Source: Runella sp. SP2 (GTDB lineage Bacteria; Bacteroidota; Bacteroidia; Cytophagales; Spirosomataceae). Taken from it: a stretch of DNA of 64,000 bases. The notes under the pieces were generated by a model that was not told where the DNA came from, ran no database searches, and saw nothing but the letters and a program-made list of their open reading frames with translations. A program made the position numbers and the translations under genes. Where the stretch lies: contig NZ_CP031030.1 in the NCBI RefSeq assembly GCF_003711225.1, positions 4,960,001 through 5,024,000 on the forward strand. Direction: 5' to 3'. Positions within the stretch are counted from its first letter, which is position 1; the number at the start of each line of letters is the position of its first letter. Of the stretch, positions 24,290-33,447 are shown piece after piece.

Positions 24290-24584
24290 CATCCGAATCA
24301 TAGACAATGACCTTTTCCCACAAGTGCGCGCAGGTTTCCACAAATTTATGGTGAACAGGGTGGTCTTGGTAAATGTCTTGTGCCTCTTTGGTATCAAAAA
24401 GCATCAACCACGACACCGAATACGAACGGTCGATCACCCCACGGTGTGTATCGGCAACTTTGCCAATGTGGGCCAATTTTACGCCTTCAATCGACGTCAA
24501 GGTTTGCAAACCTGCCACAAGCACCTCACGGTCAGCGGCACTATCAGGGTTGTTTAAGAAAAAGAATACGTGGTGAACAAACAT
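24282..24584 (-). CDS. Dabb (stress-responsive A/B barrel) family protein
   Basis: A 100-residue dimeric alpha-beta-barrel protein: HHVFFFLNNPDSAADREVLVAGL at the start, then SYSVSWLMLFDTKEAQDIYQDHPVHHKFVE, the Dabb signature ending in HPxHxxFV. Related proteins include plant stress proteins and polyketide cyclases; the bacterial ones are mostly of unknown activity. The AraC gene overlaps its 3' end by 8 nt. Confidence 0.87.
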   Translation of the reverse strand: MFVHHVFFFLNNPDSAADREVLVAGLQTLTSIEGVKLAHIGKVADTHRGVIDRSYSVSWLMLFDTKEAQDIYQDHPVHHKFVETCAHLWEKVIVYDSDDV

Positions 24585-24660
24585 GCGTTTGGGAATTATT
24601 AGTTGGGTTATGATACAATTGGCAATAGAAGGCTAAAAATACATTTTTTTACCTTTTTTT

Positions 24661-26088
24661 CTACAAAGTTCGGCGCAAAGTAGCCGTCGGAATATCAAGT
24701 TGTTCGCGGTATTTTGCCACGGTTCGGCGGGCGACGGGATACCCTTTTTCGGCCAACAATTCGGCCAATTGAAAATCGTTCAGTGGGCTTTGTTTGTCTT
24801 CCTGCGCCACCAACTCCGCCAAAGCCAGCTGAATCTGCCGATTCGACACTTCTTCACCCGAGTCAGTTTTAACACCTTCCGTAAACAAATCTTTGAGGTG
24901 AATGACGCCAAAAGGCGTTTGGGCGTATTTACCGCTGGTCACCCTCGAAATCGTCGAAACATCCATCTGAATGCGTTCGGCTACGTCGCGAAGTACCATC
25001 GGTTTGAGCATCCGTACATCGCCCGTTCGGAAATAGTCTTCCTGCAATTTCACGATCGTACGCATCGACTTCAACATCGTATTCTGACGCTGCTGAATGG
25101 CGTCGATGAGCCAGTTAGCGGCATTAATTTTGGAATTAACGTAGGTATTGGCCGCTCGTGATTTCCCCAAGTCATGGGTATATGATTTGTTGATTTTCAG
25201 CGGTGGGATACGTCGATTGTTCAGTTCTACGTCTATCAAATCACCATCAACCGTGACGATATAATCGGGAATCACATTGTCTTTTACGCCCAACACTTCC
25301 GCTTGGTTGCTTGTACTAACAGGCTGAGGGTTGAGTGTTCCGACAAACGCCAATACATCTTTGAGTTGGTTAGCACTGATTCCAAGCCCTTTCATGAGCT
25401 TTTCGTAACTACGCCCCGCCAAATCCTCAAAATGTTTTTTGACCAGTTCTTTGGCCAACGCAGCTTCGGGTTCCTGACGTCGCTCCAACTGCAACAAAAG
25501 GCAATCTTGCAGGTTTTTGGCACCTAAACCCGCTGGTTCCATGTGGCGTAGCAGTTCAATCAACTCCACCATTTCACTGACTTCTACGTAAATCCCACTC
25601 GTAAACGAGACATCATCTGCCAGCGCCTCAGCGGTATAAGTCAGGTACCCTTCATCGGTCAGAGAATCTACCAAAAAATCGGCTAAAATCTGTTGCCGCT
25701 CCGTCAGCAAGAGCAAGTGAAACTGTTCCTTCAACTCTTGTCGCCAAGAAACATTTTCAACTACAGCAGGGGTGTAAGTCGTATCGTCGTCAGAATAATT
25801 ATTGATACGTGTTTTGTAATCAGGCACATCGTCGTCTCTAAACTCATCCCAATCCATGTAATCTTGCGTACGGTCATCGCCACGGTCACTGACACCACCT
25901 TCGGCGGCATTATCCCAGTCGTCGTCCGATGATTCTTCGTTTCCTTCGTCCAAAAAAGGATTTTCCTCCAGCTCGTTTTTGATATGTTGCTCCAACTCAA
26001 GGGTATTGAGTTGCAAAAAATTGAGCAGCTGTATCTGCGCTGGGGATATTTTGAGCGATTGTTTTTGTGTCTGAACTAAATTTAACAT
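24661..26088 (-). CDS. rpoN: RNA polymerase sigma-54 factor
   Basis: 475 residues. Region I at the N-terminus is Gln/Leu-rich (LVQTQKQSLKISPAQIQLLN), followed by an acidic region II (about 45-100), the core-binding domain, and the C-terminal DNA-binding part with the RpoN box ARRTVAKYRE at 453-462. Sigma-54 recognises -24/-12 promoters and needs AAA+ activators; no enhancer-binding protein gene is visible nearby. The upstream gene on this strand (PQQ dehydrogenase) is read from further right and ends 35 nt before the rpoN ATG. Confidence 0.95.
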   Translation of the reverse strand: MLNLVQTQKQSLKISPAQIQLLNFLQLNTLELEQHIKNELEENPFLDEGNEESSDDDWDNAAEGGVSDRGDDRTQDYMDWDEFRDDDVPDYKTRINNYSDDDTTYTPAVVENVSWRQELKEQFHLLLLTERQQILADFLVDSLTDEGYLTYTAEALADDVSFTSGIYVEVSEMVELIELLRHMEPAGLGAKNLQDCLLLQLERRQEPEAALAKELVKKHFEDLAGRSYEKLMKGLGISANQLKDVLAFVGTLNPQPVSTSNQAEVLGVKDNVIPDYIVTVDGDLIDVELNNRRIPPLKINKSYTHDLGKSRAANTYVNSKINAANWLIDAIQQRQNTMLKSMRTIVKLQEDYFRTGDVRMLKPMVLRDVAERIQMDVSTISRVTSGKYAQTPFGVIHLKDLFTEGVKTDSGEEVSNRQIQLALAELVAQEDKQSPLNDFQLAELLAEKGYPVARRTVAKYREQLDIPTATLRRTL

Positions 26089-26122
26089 AGCTGGCTGTTG
26101 GTGACCAAAACATTCTTATACA

Positions 26123-28225
26123 TTATGGTAACGTAAAAGCAACGTATTGATTACCTTTTTTTGTTCCAAGTTTCGTTCCTCCACAGGCCATCACAATGTA
26201 CTGTTTACCATTGACCTGATAGGTTGCAGGCGTTGCAAAGGCCGCCGCGGGGAGTTTGGTTTCCCAAAGCAATTTACCTGTTTTTTTGTCAAATGCCCTA
26301 AACATTCCATCTTTCGTGGCGGCAATAAACAGCAGTCCACTGGCCGTAATCACGGGGCCACCGTAGTTTTCTACCCCCGTATTTTTTATTCCTTTTTCGA
26401 GTAATGCAGGTTCATATCCAAAAGGAATTTTCCAACGGTATTCCCCCGTATTGAGGTCAATGGCGTTGAGTGTTCCCCAAGGCGGCGTAATGGCAGGAAG
26501 CCCTTTACTGTCCAAAAACTTATTGTAACCCGTACTTGTGTAAGGCAAGTAAGGCATTTTTGAATTACCGCCGCCGCTGGCTTCTTTTTTCTCTTCACCA
26601 AACAAAAATGCCACCAACGCCTGCTTGTCGGCCGCGCTGAGGGTCGTAAAACCTGGCATCATGCCTTTGCCCGACGTAATGAGGTTGGACACAAACGCTT
26701 TGTCGCGTTTGGTCGAAATATCCACCAACGACGGATACCCACTTTTGGTATTTCCCTTCCGTTCGGGGCCATGGCACGAGGTACAAAGCGTGGCATAAGT
26801 ACGTTCGCCCAGTGGCAAATGCGCCAAAGCGTCTTGCTTAGGCGTGTCTTTCATGGTCAAAATCCACGCCATTTCGTTGCTGTTTACGTACATGACGCCC
26901 TCAGGATCCACGGCAGCCCCGCCCCATTCGGCCCCACCGTCAAAGCCAGGAAAAATCACCGTTCCTTCTTTTGAAGGCGCGGCAAAGAGCGCATTCTTGT
27001 ATTTTTTCACGTTCGCAATTAGCTCTTCGCGGTTTTCGGCATAGGGACTGATTTCTTTCTCCGTCACCGTAGGCGACTGACGCGCAAAAGGTGCAGGTTT
27101 GGTCGGGACGGGCTGGGTAGGCCACGTTTGTTCGCCCACCAAATTGGATTTGTGTGCAGGTACTTCTTTGATGGGAAAAAGCGGCTTTCCCGTCACGCGG
27201 TCAAACACAAACACATAGCCTTGCTTGGTCACTTGGGCTACGGCGTCGATGTTCTTACCATTTTGCTTTACAGTCACCAAATTAGGCGGAGCGGGCAAAT
27301 CGCGGTCCCAGACGTCGTGGTGCATGGTTTGGAAATGCCATAGTCGCTTTCCTGTACGCGCATCCAAGGCCAGTAAACAGTTGGAAAACAAGTTTTGTCC
27401 TTTGCGGTTTCCCGCGTAGAAATCATAGGCCGCCGAGCCCGTCGGCACGTACAAAATGCCTCGCTTCCGATCCACCGACATTCCCGACCAGTTGTTGGCC
27501 GCCCCTACGTCAGTATTTTTATAGGCATTTTTGGGAAAGGTTTCGTACCCAAACTCTCCAGGATACGGAATGGTGTGGAAAGTCCACGCCAATTTCCCCG
27601 TTTTGACATTAAACGCCCGAATATCGCCTGGCGCAGCATCTGCTCCTTCCGACAACCGAACGGGCATCACAATCAGGTCTTCAAAAATTGTCCCAGGGGT
27701 GTTCGACACCATAAATTTATCTTTGGCCGATTCGGGCAGCCCCGTGTGCAAGTCCACCCGCCCATTTTCTCCAAAAGAAGGAATCGTTTTACCCGTTTTT
27801 GCGTCGATGGCATACAAATACGGCCCCATCGTGTGCAAAATTCGCTCGTCGTTTCCTTCCCGCCAATACGCCACACCACGGCTGGTACTCGCCCAGTTCT
27901 TGAGCGGGTCGCCAAACCGCCACAGCTCTTTTCCCGTAGCAGCATCCAACGCAAACGCCTGCACCGAGGCCGTTACGCCGTACAAAACGCCGTTGACCAC
28001 AATCGGATTTACCTGCATTTGTCCCGAATCAGGCGTGGCGTAGCTCCACGCGACTTTCAAGTTTTGCACGTTTTCGGGCGTAATCTGCGTAAGGGTAGAA
28101 TAGTGATTCCGCTCAGGGCCGCCGAGGTATTCTGGCCATTCTTCCGAAGAAGTTTGGATTTTATTTCCCCAAGGAAACTGAGCAGCCACGAGGGCGATAA
28201 GCGCAACGGGAAGGAGACGTTTCAT
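26123..28225 (-). CDS. PQQ-dependent dehydrogenase with cytochrome c domain
   Basis: 700 residues with an N-terminal signal peptide (MKRLLPVALIALVAAQFPWG). A beta-propeller of the quinoprotein alcohol/glucose dehydrogenase type makes up the body (repeated tryptophan-docking steps such as DAATGKELWRF, NVKTGKLAWTF, DARTGKRLWHF, DKKTGKLLWE). A cytochrome c domain is inserted at about 470-545, with the haem motif C481-T-S-C484-H485 and a distal Met in GMMPGF. The enzyme probably oxidises an alcohol or sugar in the periplasm and passes electrons to its own haem. PQQ biosynthesis genes are not visible, so PQQ must come from elsewhere. The ATG giving MKRLLP is preferred over a start three codons upstream because it begins the signal peptide. 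Confidence 0.9.
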   Translation of the reverse strand: MKRLLPVALIALVAAQFPWGNKIQTSSEEWPEYLGGPERNHYSTLTQITPENVQNLKVAWSYATPDSGQMQVNPIVVNGVLYGVTASVQAFALDAATGKELWRFGDPLKNWASTSRGVAYWREGNDERILHTMGPYLYAIDAKTGKTIPSFGENGRVDLHTGLPESAKDKFMVSNTPGTIFEDLIVMPVRLSEGADAAPGDIRAFNVKTGKLAWTFHTIPYPGEFGYETFPKNAYKNTDVGAANNWSGMSVDRKRGILYVPTGSAAYDFYAGNRKGQNLFSNCLLALDARTGKRLWHFQTMHHDVWDRDLPAPPNLVTVKQNGKNIDAVAQVTKQGYVFVFDRVTGKPLFPIKEVPAHKSNLVGEQTWPTQPVPTKPAPFARQSPTVTEKEISPYAENREELIANVKKYKNALFAAPSKEGTVIFPGFDGGAEWGGAAVDPEGVMYVNSNEMAWILTMKDTPKQDALAHLPLGERTYATLCTSCHGPERKGNTKSGYPSLVDISTKRDKAFVSNLITSGKGMMPGFTTLSAADKQALVAFLFGEEKKEASGGGNSKMPYLPYTSTGYNKFLDSKGLPAITPPWGTLNAIDLNTGEYRWKIPFGYEPALLEKGIKNTGVENYGGPVITASGLLFIAATKDGMFRAFDKKTGKLLWETKLPAAAFATPATYQVNGKQYIVMACGGTKLGTKKGNQYVAFTLP

Positions 28226-28458
28226 ACGTAACAAAAATGAAGTTAATGCTTTCTTTTAAAGTCAGCTTTTGGGGGTCAGTTACTCACAAAGACAATAGGC
28301 AATACACATATCTTCTTTGCATTTGGGCGGTTTTGCTTTAAAATCAAATAAAAATGTGTTGATTTGAACCCTTGAATAACATTTACTAGAAAAAACCGTT
28401 ACTTTCTCGGAGATTTAGTGATTATTTTGGCAAAATGTTTGCGGTAGCGTTTGGTATT

Positions 28459-29496
28459 ATGATGAGACGATTAGCTTTCACCTTCTTATTGGGACTCTGT
28501 TTGCGAGTAGGTTACGCCCAAGACCCGCAGTTTTCGCAATTTTATGCGAACCCCTTGTACCTTAACCCTGCTTTTGCAGGAGGAGATTTGGCGCCTCGTG
28601 TCATGATGAACTACCGTAACCAATGGCCTGGGTTATCGGCCAACTACGTTACTACCTCTTTTGCCGTTGATCATTATTTTTCCAATGTCAACAGCGGGGT
28701 TGGGTTGATGTTTGTCAATGATTCGCAAGGAACGGGAAGCCTTCGTAGTTCGGAAGTTTCAGGACAATATTCGTATCAGTTGCGGTTCAATGAAAGCACC
28801 GCTTTGCGCATGGGCTTACAAGGTACGTACGGGAATCGCCGCGCTAATTTATCGGATTTGACGTTTGGCGACCAATATACCAACCGTGGCTTTACAGGAA
28901 ATGCTACCGCTGACCCGATTGCACTTAACGGCTCACCTTCAACACATTATTTAAGCTTTTCAACGGGGCTTTTACTTTACTCCGACAAATATTGGATAGG
29001 CGTAGCAGCGCACCACATCAATCGCCCTGAACAAGGGTTTTTCCAAGTGGCTGACGGTACGCGCCTTCCCCTCAAAGGGAGTTTGCACGCAGGTTTACGT
29101 ATTCCGTTTGGGGGATACACGGGCTTGGGCGATGAATTAGACCGCGAAATGAGCATTTCGCCCGCCATCAATTATAAGTTTCAAGGAAAATACGACCAAC
29201 TTGATTTGGGCGTCTATGTCACCTACTCACCCATTGTCCTTGGGCTTTGGTACCGTGGCTTGCCCATCAAAAAATACGTTGCCAATATCTCTAACCGCGA
29301 GTCGCTCATTGCCTTGGTAGGTTACCGCCACGACCGTTTTTCGTTTGGGTATAGCTACGACATTACTGTGTCGTCGTTGGGGCTGCCTAGCGGCGGTTCG
29401 CACGAGATTTCGCTCGCTTACACCTTCGACTACGAGCCTTCACCCCGCAAACGCCGCGTGAAGAAAGACAAGCAATTGTCTTGTCCGAAATTCTAG
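28459..29496 (+). CDS. PorP/SprF family type IX secretion system protein
   Basis: 345 residues, with signal peptide (RRLAFTFLLGLCLRVGYAQ) followed by the family start DPQFSQFYANPLYLNPAFAG and a beta-barrel-like series of alternating segments ending in a basic tail (SPRKRRVKKDKQ). PorP/SprF proteins sit in the outer membrane and take part in type IX secretion or gliding-adhesin attachment in Bacteroidota; many genomes carry several copies next to large surface proteins, which is not the case here. ATG at 28459 or 28462 is preferred to 28435, whose extension would place a non-hydrophobic stretch before the signal peptide. Confidence 0.88.
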   Translation: MMRRLAFTFLLGLCLRVGYAQDPQFSQFYANPLYLNPAFAGGDLAPRVMMNYRNQWPGLSANYVTTSFAVDHYFSNVNSGVGLMFVNDSQGTGSLRSSEVSGQYSYQLRFNESTALRMGLQGTYGNRRANLSDLTFGDQYTNRGFTGNATADPIALNGSPSTHYLSFSTGLLLYSDKYWIGVAAHHINRPEQGFFQVADGTRLPLKGSLHAGLRIPFGGYTGLGDELDREMSISPAINYKFQGKYDQLDLGVYVTYSPIVLGLWYRGLPIKKYVANISNRESLIALVGYRHDRFSFGYSYDITVSSLGLPSGGSHEISLAYTFDYEPSPRKRRVKKDKQLSCPKF

Positions 29497-29511
29497 GGGG
29501 AACTGAGCACA

Positions 29512-30138
29512 CTACAACTTCACCTGATTCGCTACTACGTCTTTGAGGCGCTGGTCGTGGGTTACAACGACAAGGCTTGCGCCAATTTGCTCTGATTGAT
29601 TTTTGAGAAGCGTAATTACTTTGTCACAATTATCATCGTCCAAGCTCGAAGTAGGTTCGTCGGCCAAAATCACCGCAGGATTGTTCATCAAAGCACGGGC
29701 GATGCTCACGCGCTGCTGCTCCCCCTGGCTCAATTGGTGCGTTTTTTTGGATAAATGTTCGGCAAAACCCAACTCTTCGGCCAGCGCGCGAGCACGGTTT
29801 TTATCCTGAAATTTTTGGGCTAAATAATTGGGCAAAAGCACATTTTCCAACACGCTCAATGAGCTTACAAAGTGGGGTTTTTGATAAACAATCCCGATTT
29901 GACTTGCCCGAACTGCTGCCGCTTCTGCTACCGACAGTGGCGTTATGTCTTTGTCGCCAATCATGACGCTCCCCCCTTCGGGACGCAACAAAAGTGCCAT
30001 TAAGTGAAGCAAAGTAGTTTTTCCTCGCCCCGACTGCCCCAAAATCAACAGGGCTTCACGGTCGGCGCAAGTTATGTCTGGAAACGTAAAACGTTTTTGT
30101 GGACTATACGAAAACGTAAGGTTCTGGCAAGAAATCAT
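29512..30138 (-). CDS. ABC transporter ATP-binding protein (LolD/MacB-like)
   Basis: A 208-residue ATPase with Walker [10 protein letters not shown] (34-42), Q-loop VYQKPHF, signature LSQGEQQR, Walker [14 protein letters not shown] and switch His in VVTHDQR. The size and [17 protein letters not shown] match the LolD/MacB/FtsE type that works with a permease of the FtsX fold. No permease gene is next to it, so it must pair with a distant membrane subunit. The gene upstream on this strand (30203-31393) ends 64 nt before its start. Confidence 0.88.
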   Translation of the reverse strand: MISCQNLTFSYSPQKRFTFPDITCADREALLILGQSGRGKTTLLHLMALLLRPEGGSVMIGDKDITPLSVAEAAAVRASQIGIVYQKPHFVSSLSVLENVLLPNYLAQKFQDKNRARALAEELGFAEHLSKKTHQLSQGEQQRVSIARALMNNPAVILADEPTSSLDDDNCDKVITLLKNQSEQIGASLVVVTHDQRLKDVVANQVKL

Positions 30139-30202
30139 CGATCTTTATGAGTTAGGAAATTCGGGAAGGTTATTCTCCCGAATCACATCTTTTGTATCAC
30201 TT

Positions 30203-31393
30203 TTATTGTCGAAAACGGCGTTTCACGATTTCAAGCAAATCGCCAACGACATCTCCTGTCATGTCCCAAAGGTACTGCGACGCAAATTTATAAGTTATCA
30301 ACGAACGAGCCGTATCATAATCGGGAGCTTGTTCCAATTCCGAAATGGCCGTTTCGTAGGCGCTATTGCTTCCGCTGAACAAATGGTGAATAAACATAAA
30401 CTTCTGGTTCAGTGGAATGCTCTGCGAAATGCTCGTAATCGCCTGTTTCTGATAGACATCCGAAATACTCGATTGCTCTACCCGCAAACGGTCATTGAGT
30501 GACTCTTTTACCCCATTTTCACTTCCGCCAACCACCTGATTGAGGGTTGCGGGCGTAGGGTTCGCAGGAGCAGGCGGCGTATAGCTTACGGGCTCTTGCT
30601 TCCAGGCAGGCTCACTTGCTTTTGCTGGAATTGGCTCGGGCGTAGGAATAGCCGCAGGTGTAAATTCAGGTTCGGGTTCTTCTTCTGGCTCAGGTTCAGG
30701 AGTGAGTGTATCAAAAAAGGAGCGATTGGGCTCATCGACTACCTTTGGTGATTCAATGCGCGTTATTTTTTTGACAATATGGGTAAGGTCTAATGGTACT
30801 TTTGCCGAAAAATGCCCTACCCATTGCTCAATGTTATCCAATTCATCGGCGTGTTTTTGCAAGGCTTGCTCCGACCATTCAATCGCCTGATTCACGTAAA
30901 CGAAGCTGCGATCTTTCATTCCTTTGGCCAGCTCTTGCGGAATAAATTTATTAAACCGAATGTACTTACAAAGCTGCTGCACCAAATCGGCCGTCACCGA
31001 AAAATTAGCTTGGTCGCGAAAAAGCTCATTAAAATACGAGTTGGGATCAATCAATAATATCAAAGTATTTTTGGTTGCCTCCGATAAAATAGGCTCTAGT
31101 GCTTCTCGCTTGACCGAAATGTTGCGCGAGACAACATTCATAAATTGCTTCAAAGCTTCCTTAACCTCGCCCTGCTCAAAGTCAAAGTAAGGACTACGGA
31201 AGGTCTCCGCATCGGCTCGCCATCTTTCGTATAAACTACTGATAACAAACAGATTTATCTGTGGAATCGCTGTCAAATTCAGAATTTGCTGACCCGACGC
31301 CGTAGTGTTCTGGGCAAAGAAATCATCGCATACTTTCCGCGCAAACCGCTGGCTATAGTCGTTGAGTGCGCTGAGATTAAACTTGTGGAGCAT
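30203..31393 (-). CDS. Conserved hypothetical protein with Pro/Glu-rich linker
   Basis: 396 residues, no signal peptide or membrane segment. Two helical parts (about 1-225 and 290-396) flank a low-complexity region rich in Pro and Glu ([20 protein letters not shown], then repeated P-x-P). The C-terminal part ([20 protein letters not shown] and [17 protein letters not shown]) looks like a conserved cytoplasmic module. I do not recognise the family; similar proteins are common as hypotheticals in Cytophagales. It is divergent from thymidine kinase and upstream of the orphan ABC ATPase. Confidence 0.65.
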   Translation of the reverse strand: MLHKFNLSALNDYSQRFARKVCDDFFAQNTTASGQQILNLTAIPQINLFVISSLYERWRADAETFRSPYFDFEQGEVKEALKQFMNVVSRNISVKREALEPILSEATKNTLILLIDPNSYFNELFRDQANFSVTADLVQQLCKYIRFNKFIPQELAKGMKDRSFVYVNQAIEWSEQALQKHADELDNIEQWVGHFSAKVPLDLTHIVKKITRIESPKVVDEPNRSFFDTLTPEPEPEEEPEPEFTPAAIPTPEPIPAKASEPAWKQEPVSYTPPAPANPTPATLNQVVGGSENGVKESLNDRLRVEQSSISDVYQKQAITSISQSIPLNQKFMFIHHLFSGSNSAYETAISELEQAPDYDTARSLITYKFASQYLWDMTGDVVGDLLEIVKRRFRQ

Positions 31394-31486
31394 CCTAAAA
31401 TTTGTTTGTTTTGTAAAGGTAATCGGCGAAAATCAGTTATCCGAATTATTTTAGTTCATAAGTTACAAGAACGTCAACCCTACCGT

Positions 31487-32074
31487 ATGTTTATTGAACC
31501 CAATCATCATTCCCAACCTAAACAAACAAGCCTTGGCTGGATAGAAGTCGTCTGTGGTTCGATGTTCTCTGGCAAAACCGAAGAGCTTATTCGTCGCCTC
31601 AATCGTGCTAAAATTGCGCGTCAAAAAGTTGAAATTTTTAAACCCGCCATTGATAAACGTTATCATGACGAGGACATTGTCTCACACAACGAAAATTCGA
31701 TTCGCTCTACTCCCGTCAACACTTCCGAAGAAATACTCCTTTTCGCTGGTGATTGTGATGTGGTCGGCATTGATGAAGCGCAATTTTTAGACCAAAATCT
31801 AGTCGAAGTTTGTAATAAACTTGCCAGCAGCGGAAAGCGCGTCATCGTCGCGGGACTTGACATGGATTTTTCGGGAAAGCCTTTTGGCCCCATGCCACTC
31901 TTAATGGCTGTGGCAGAATACGTTACCAAAGTCCACGCTATTTGCGTCACCTGTGGCTCCGTGGCTCAATATTCCTACCGAAAGGTAACATCTCAAGATA
32001 AAATTTTATTGGGCGAAACCGACTCTTACGAGGCGCGTTGCCGAAGATGCTACCATTTGGGCGATTTGGCCTGA
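31487..32074 (+). CDS. tdk: Thymidine kinase
   Basis: 195 residues, type II thymidine kinase. Walker A GSMFSGKT (24-31), DEAQF in the middle, the thymidine-binding [17 protein letters not shown] segment (lasso region) and four Cys for zinc (CVTCGS and CRRCYH). It phosphorylates thymidine to dTMP for salvage. The upstream extension (67 residues to 31286) is the reverse frame of the divergent gene and is rejected; the ATG giving MFIEP is family-like in length. Confidence 0.95.
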   Translation: MFIEPNHHSQPKQTSLGWIEVVCGSMFSGKTEELIRRLNRAKIARQKVEIFKPAIDKRYHDEDIVSHNENSIRSTPVNTSEEILLFAGDCDVVGIDEAQFLDQNLVEVCNKLASSGKRVIVAGLDMDFSGKPFGPMPLLMAVAEYVTKVHAICVTCGSVAQYSYRKVTSQDKILLGETDSYEARCRRCYHLGDLA

Positions 32075-32113
32075 TTCTTGTTAGCAATTTATATCGAATA
32101 AAAAACGCTATCT

Positions 32114-33343
32114 ATGCGAAATCTGGTTTCAACGTTGTGCTTTTTTCTGGTGTCGTGCGCGCTTTATGCTCAAGGAGGTTACTTATTGCTTTCGGGTAAA
32201 GTCATTGATAAAATATCCCAAAGACCTATTCCTCATGCGTACATTGGCATGATGAGCAAAGGCACAGGAACACTCACCAACGAAGACGGGCAGTTTTTCT
32301 ACCGTTTCCCGCGTATTGCGTCGGACTCAGCTTTGGTAGTTTCAGTTTTTGGCTACCAGCCTTTCCAACAAAAAGCCTCGTCGTTTCAACCCAACCAAAA
32401 AGATGTCGTCATTGAGCTTCAACCAGCCCAGCTACGGGTCGTGGACAGTTCGTACATCAAGTCGTTTGAAGCCCGAAATTGGGTATCGGAGGCTTTGCGT
32501 AAAATCAAGAAAAACAGTTCACCTAATCCGTATTTGTTGACAGGTTTTTACCGAGAATCGCTCCAGCAAAATGGCGAATTCGTGGACATTCGCGAAGCGG
32601 TTTTGCAAGCCGAAAAAGACCCGCGCCCCAAAATTTTGGTTCCTCAGAAGGTAAAGGCCCTTCGCGGGCGCAACTTTGCCAGTCAAAATCGCTCAAAAGT
32701 AATGGAAGGTTACGCTTTCCCGAACGGTGCCAGCATCGTGACCAACTCCATTGATATTTCTATCCCCGAATACCTCGACGGCAAAAATTTGTACGATTAC
32801 GCCTACGAACTCGACGATACCATTACCACGTACCTCGACAAACAAGTGTATCGGATTTTGTTCCGCCCCGTAAGCACGGGTATCAAAGCGGCGCGCAACG
32901 GAATTATGTACATCAATTCTTCAGATACGGCCATTGTTCGCATCGAATATGACTTTACCCCCGAAGGCGTCAAAGACGTTTTGAAAACCAGTGCGTCCGA
33001 CAAGATGTTTGGCAAAACCAAACGCGACGCCAAGCGCCTCTACACCTGCATTAGCTACAAACCTTTTGGTGGGAAATGGTATTTACAAGATTATCGAATG
33101 CTGTTGGATACCCAATTTGAACAAAAAAATACCCAAACATTAGGTACCATTAAGCTACAATTTGTCACCACCGACATCCAAAAAAGCAACGGTATGCGGA
33201 TTCCAGAAACGGATGTTTTGATAGACACCGAAAGTTTTACCCAGCAAACCGTTCCCAAATACGACGAGCTGATTTGGGGTAACTTCAACTTTGTCATTCC
33301 CTCCGAAGCCATGCGGCAAATCGTAAACGGCTTAGGGAAATAG
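32114..33343 (+). CDS. Exported carboxypeptidase-regulatory-like protein (CarboxypepD_reg/DUF5686 N-part)
   Basis: 409 residues with signal peptide (LVSTLCFFLVSCALYAQGG). A carboxypeptidase-regulatory-like beta-sandwich comes first (about 25-110: LSGKVIDKISQRPIPHAYIG, GTLTNEDGQFFYRFP), as in the N-terminal domain of SusC/TonB-linked and DUF5686 proteins. The rest (about 115-409) is mixed alpha/beta with TGFYRESLQQNGEFVDIREA, typical of the Bacteroidota surface or periplasmic family with that N-terminal domain. Function is unknown. The start follows thymidine kinase by 39 nt. Confidence 0.82.
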   Translation: MRNLVSTLCFFLVSCALYAQGGYLLLSGKVIDKISQRPIPHAYIGMMSKGTGTLTNEDGQFFYRFPRIASDSALVVSVFGYQPFQQKASSFQPNQKDVVIELQPAQLRVVDSSYIKSFEARNWVSEALRKIKKNSSPNPYLLTGFYRESLQQNGEFVDIREAVLQAEKDPRPKILVPQKVKALRGRNFASQNRSKVMEGYAFPNGASIVTNSIDISIPEYLDGKNLYDYAYELDDTITTYLDKQVYRILFRPVSTGIKAARNGIMYINSSDTAIVRIEYDFTPEGVKDVLKTSASDKMFGKTKRDAKRLYTCISYKPFGGKWYLQDYRMLLDTQFEQKNTQTLGTIKLQFVTTDIQKSNGMRIPETDVLIDTESFTQQTVPKYDELIWGNFNFVIPSEAMRQIVNGLGK

Positions 33344-33394
33344 CACAAATCGCAGTTTGAGAAAAGTGTTTTGAGCCAAGTGCCCCGCAGTGTA

Positions 33395-33424
33395 TTGTTC
33401 CTGAAAGTAAATTTTCTAACTTTA
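33395..33424 (+). promoter_or_regulatory. Putative promoter of S9 peptidase gene
   Basis: TTG (33395-33397), a 19-nt spacer and TAACTTTA (33417-33424) fit the Bacteroidota -33 TTG / -7 TAnnTTTG pattern except for the last base. The ATG lies 23 nt downstream. Confidence 0.45.
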
Positions 33425-33447
33425 AGGGCAATCCTTCATTTACTTCA

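Noticed and set aside
27395-28231. 278-residue plus-strand ORF opposite the PQQ dehydrogenase
   Set aside because: Antisense shadow rich in Arg/His with no family features.
31286-31486. N-terminal extension of thymidine kinase
   Set aside because: It is antisense to the start of the divergent 396-residue gene and not part of the family.
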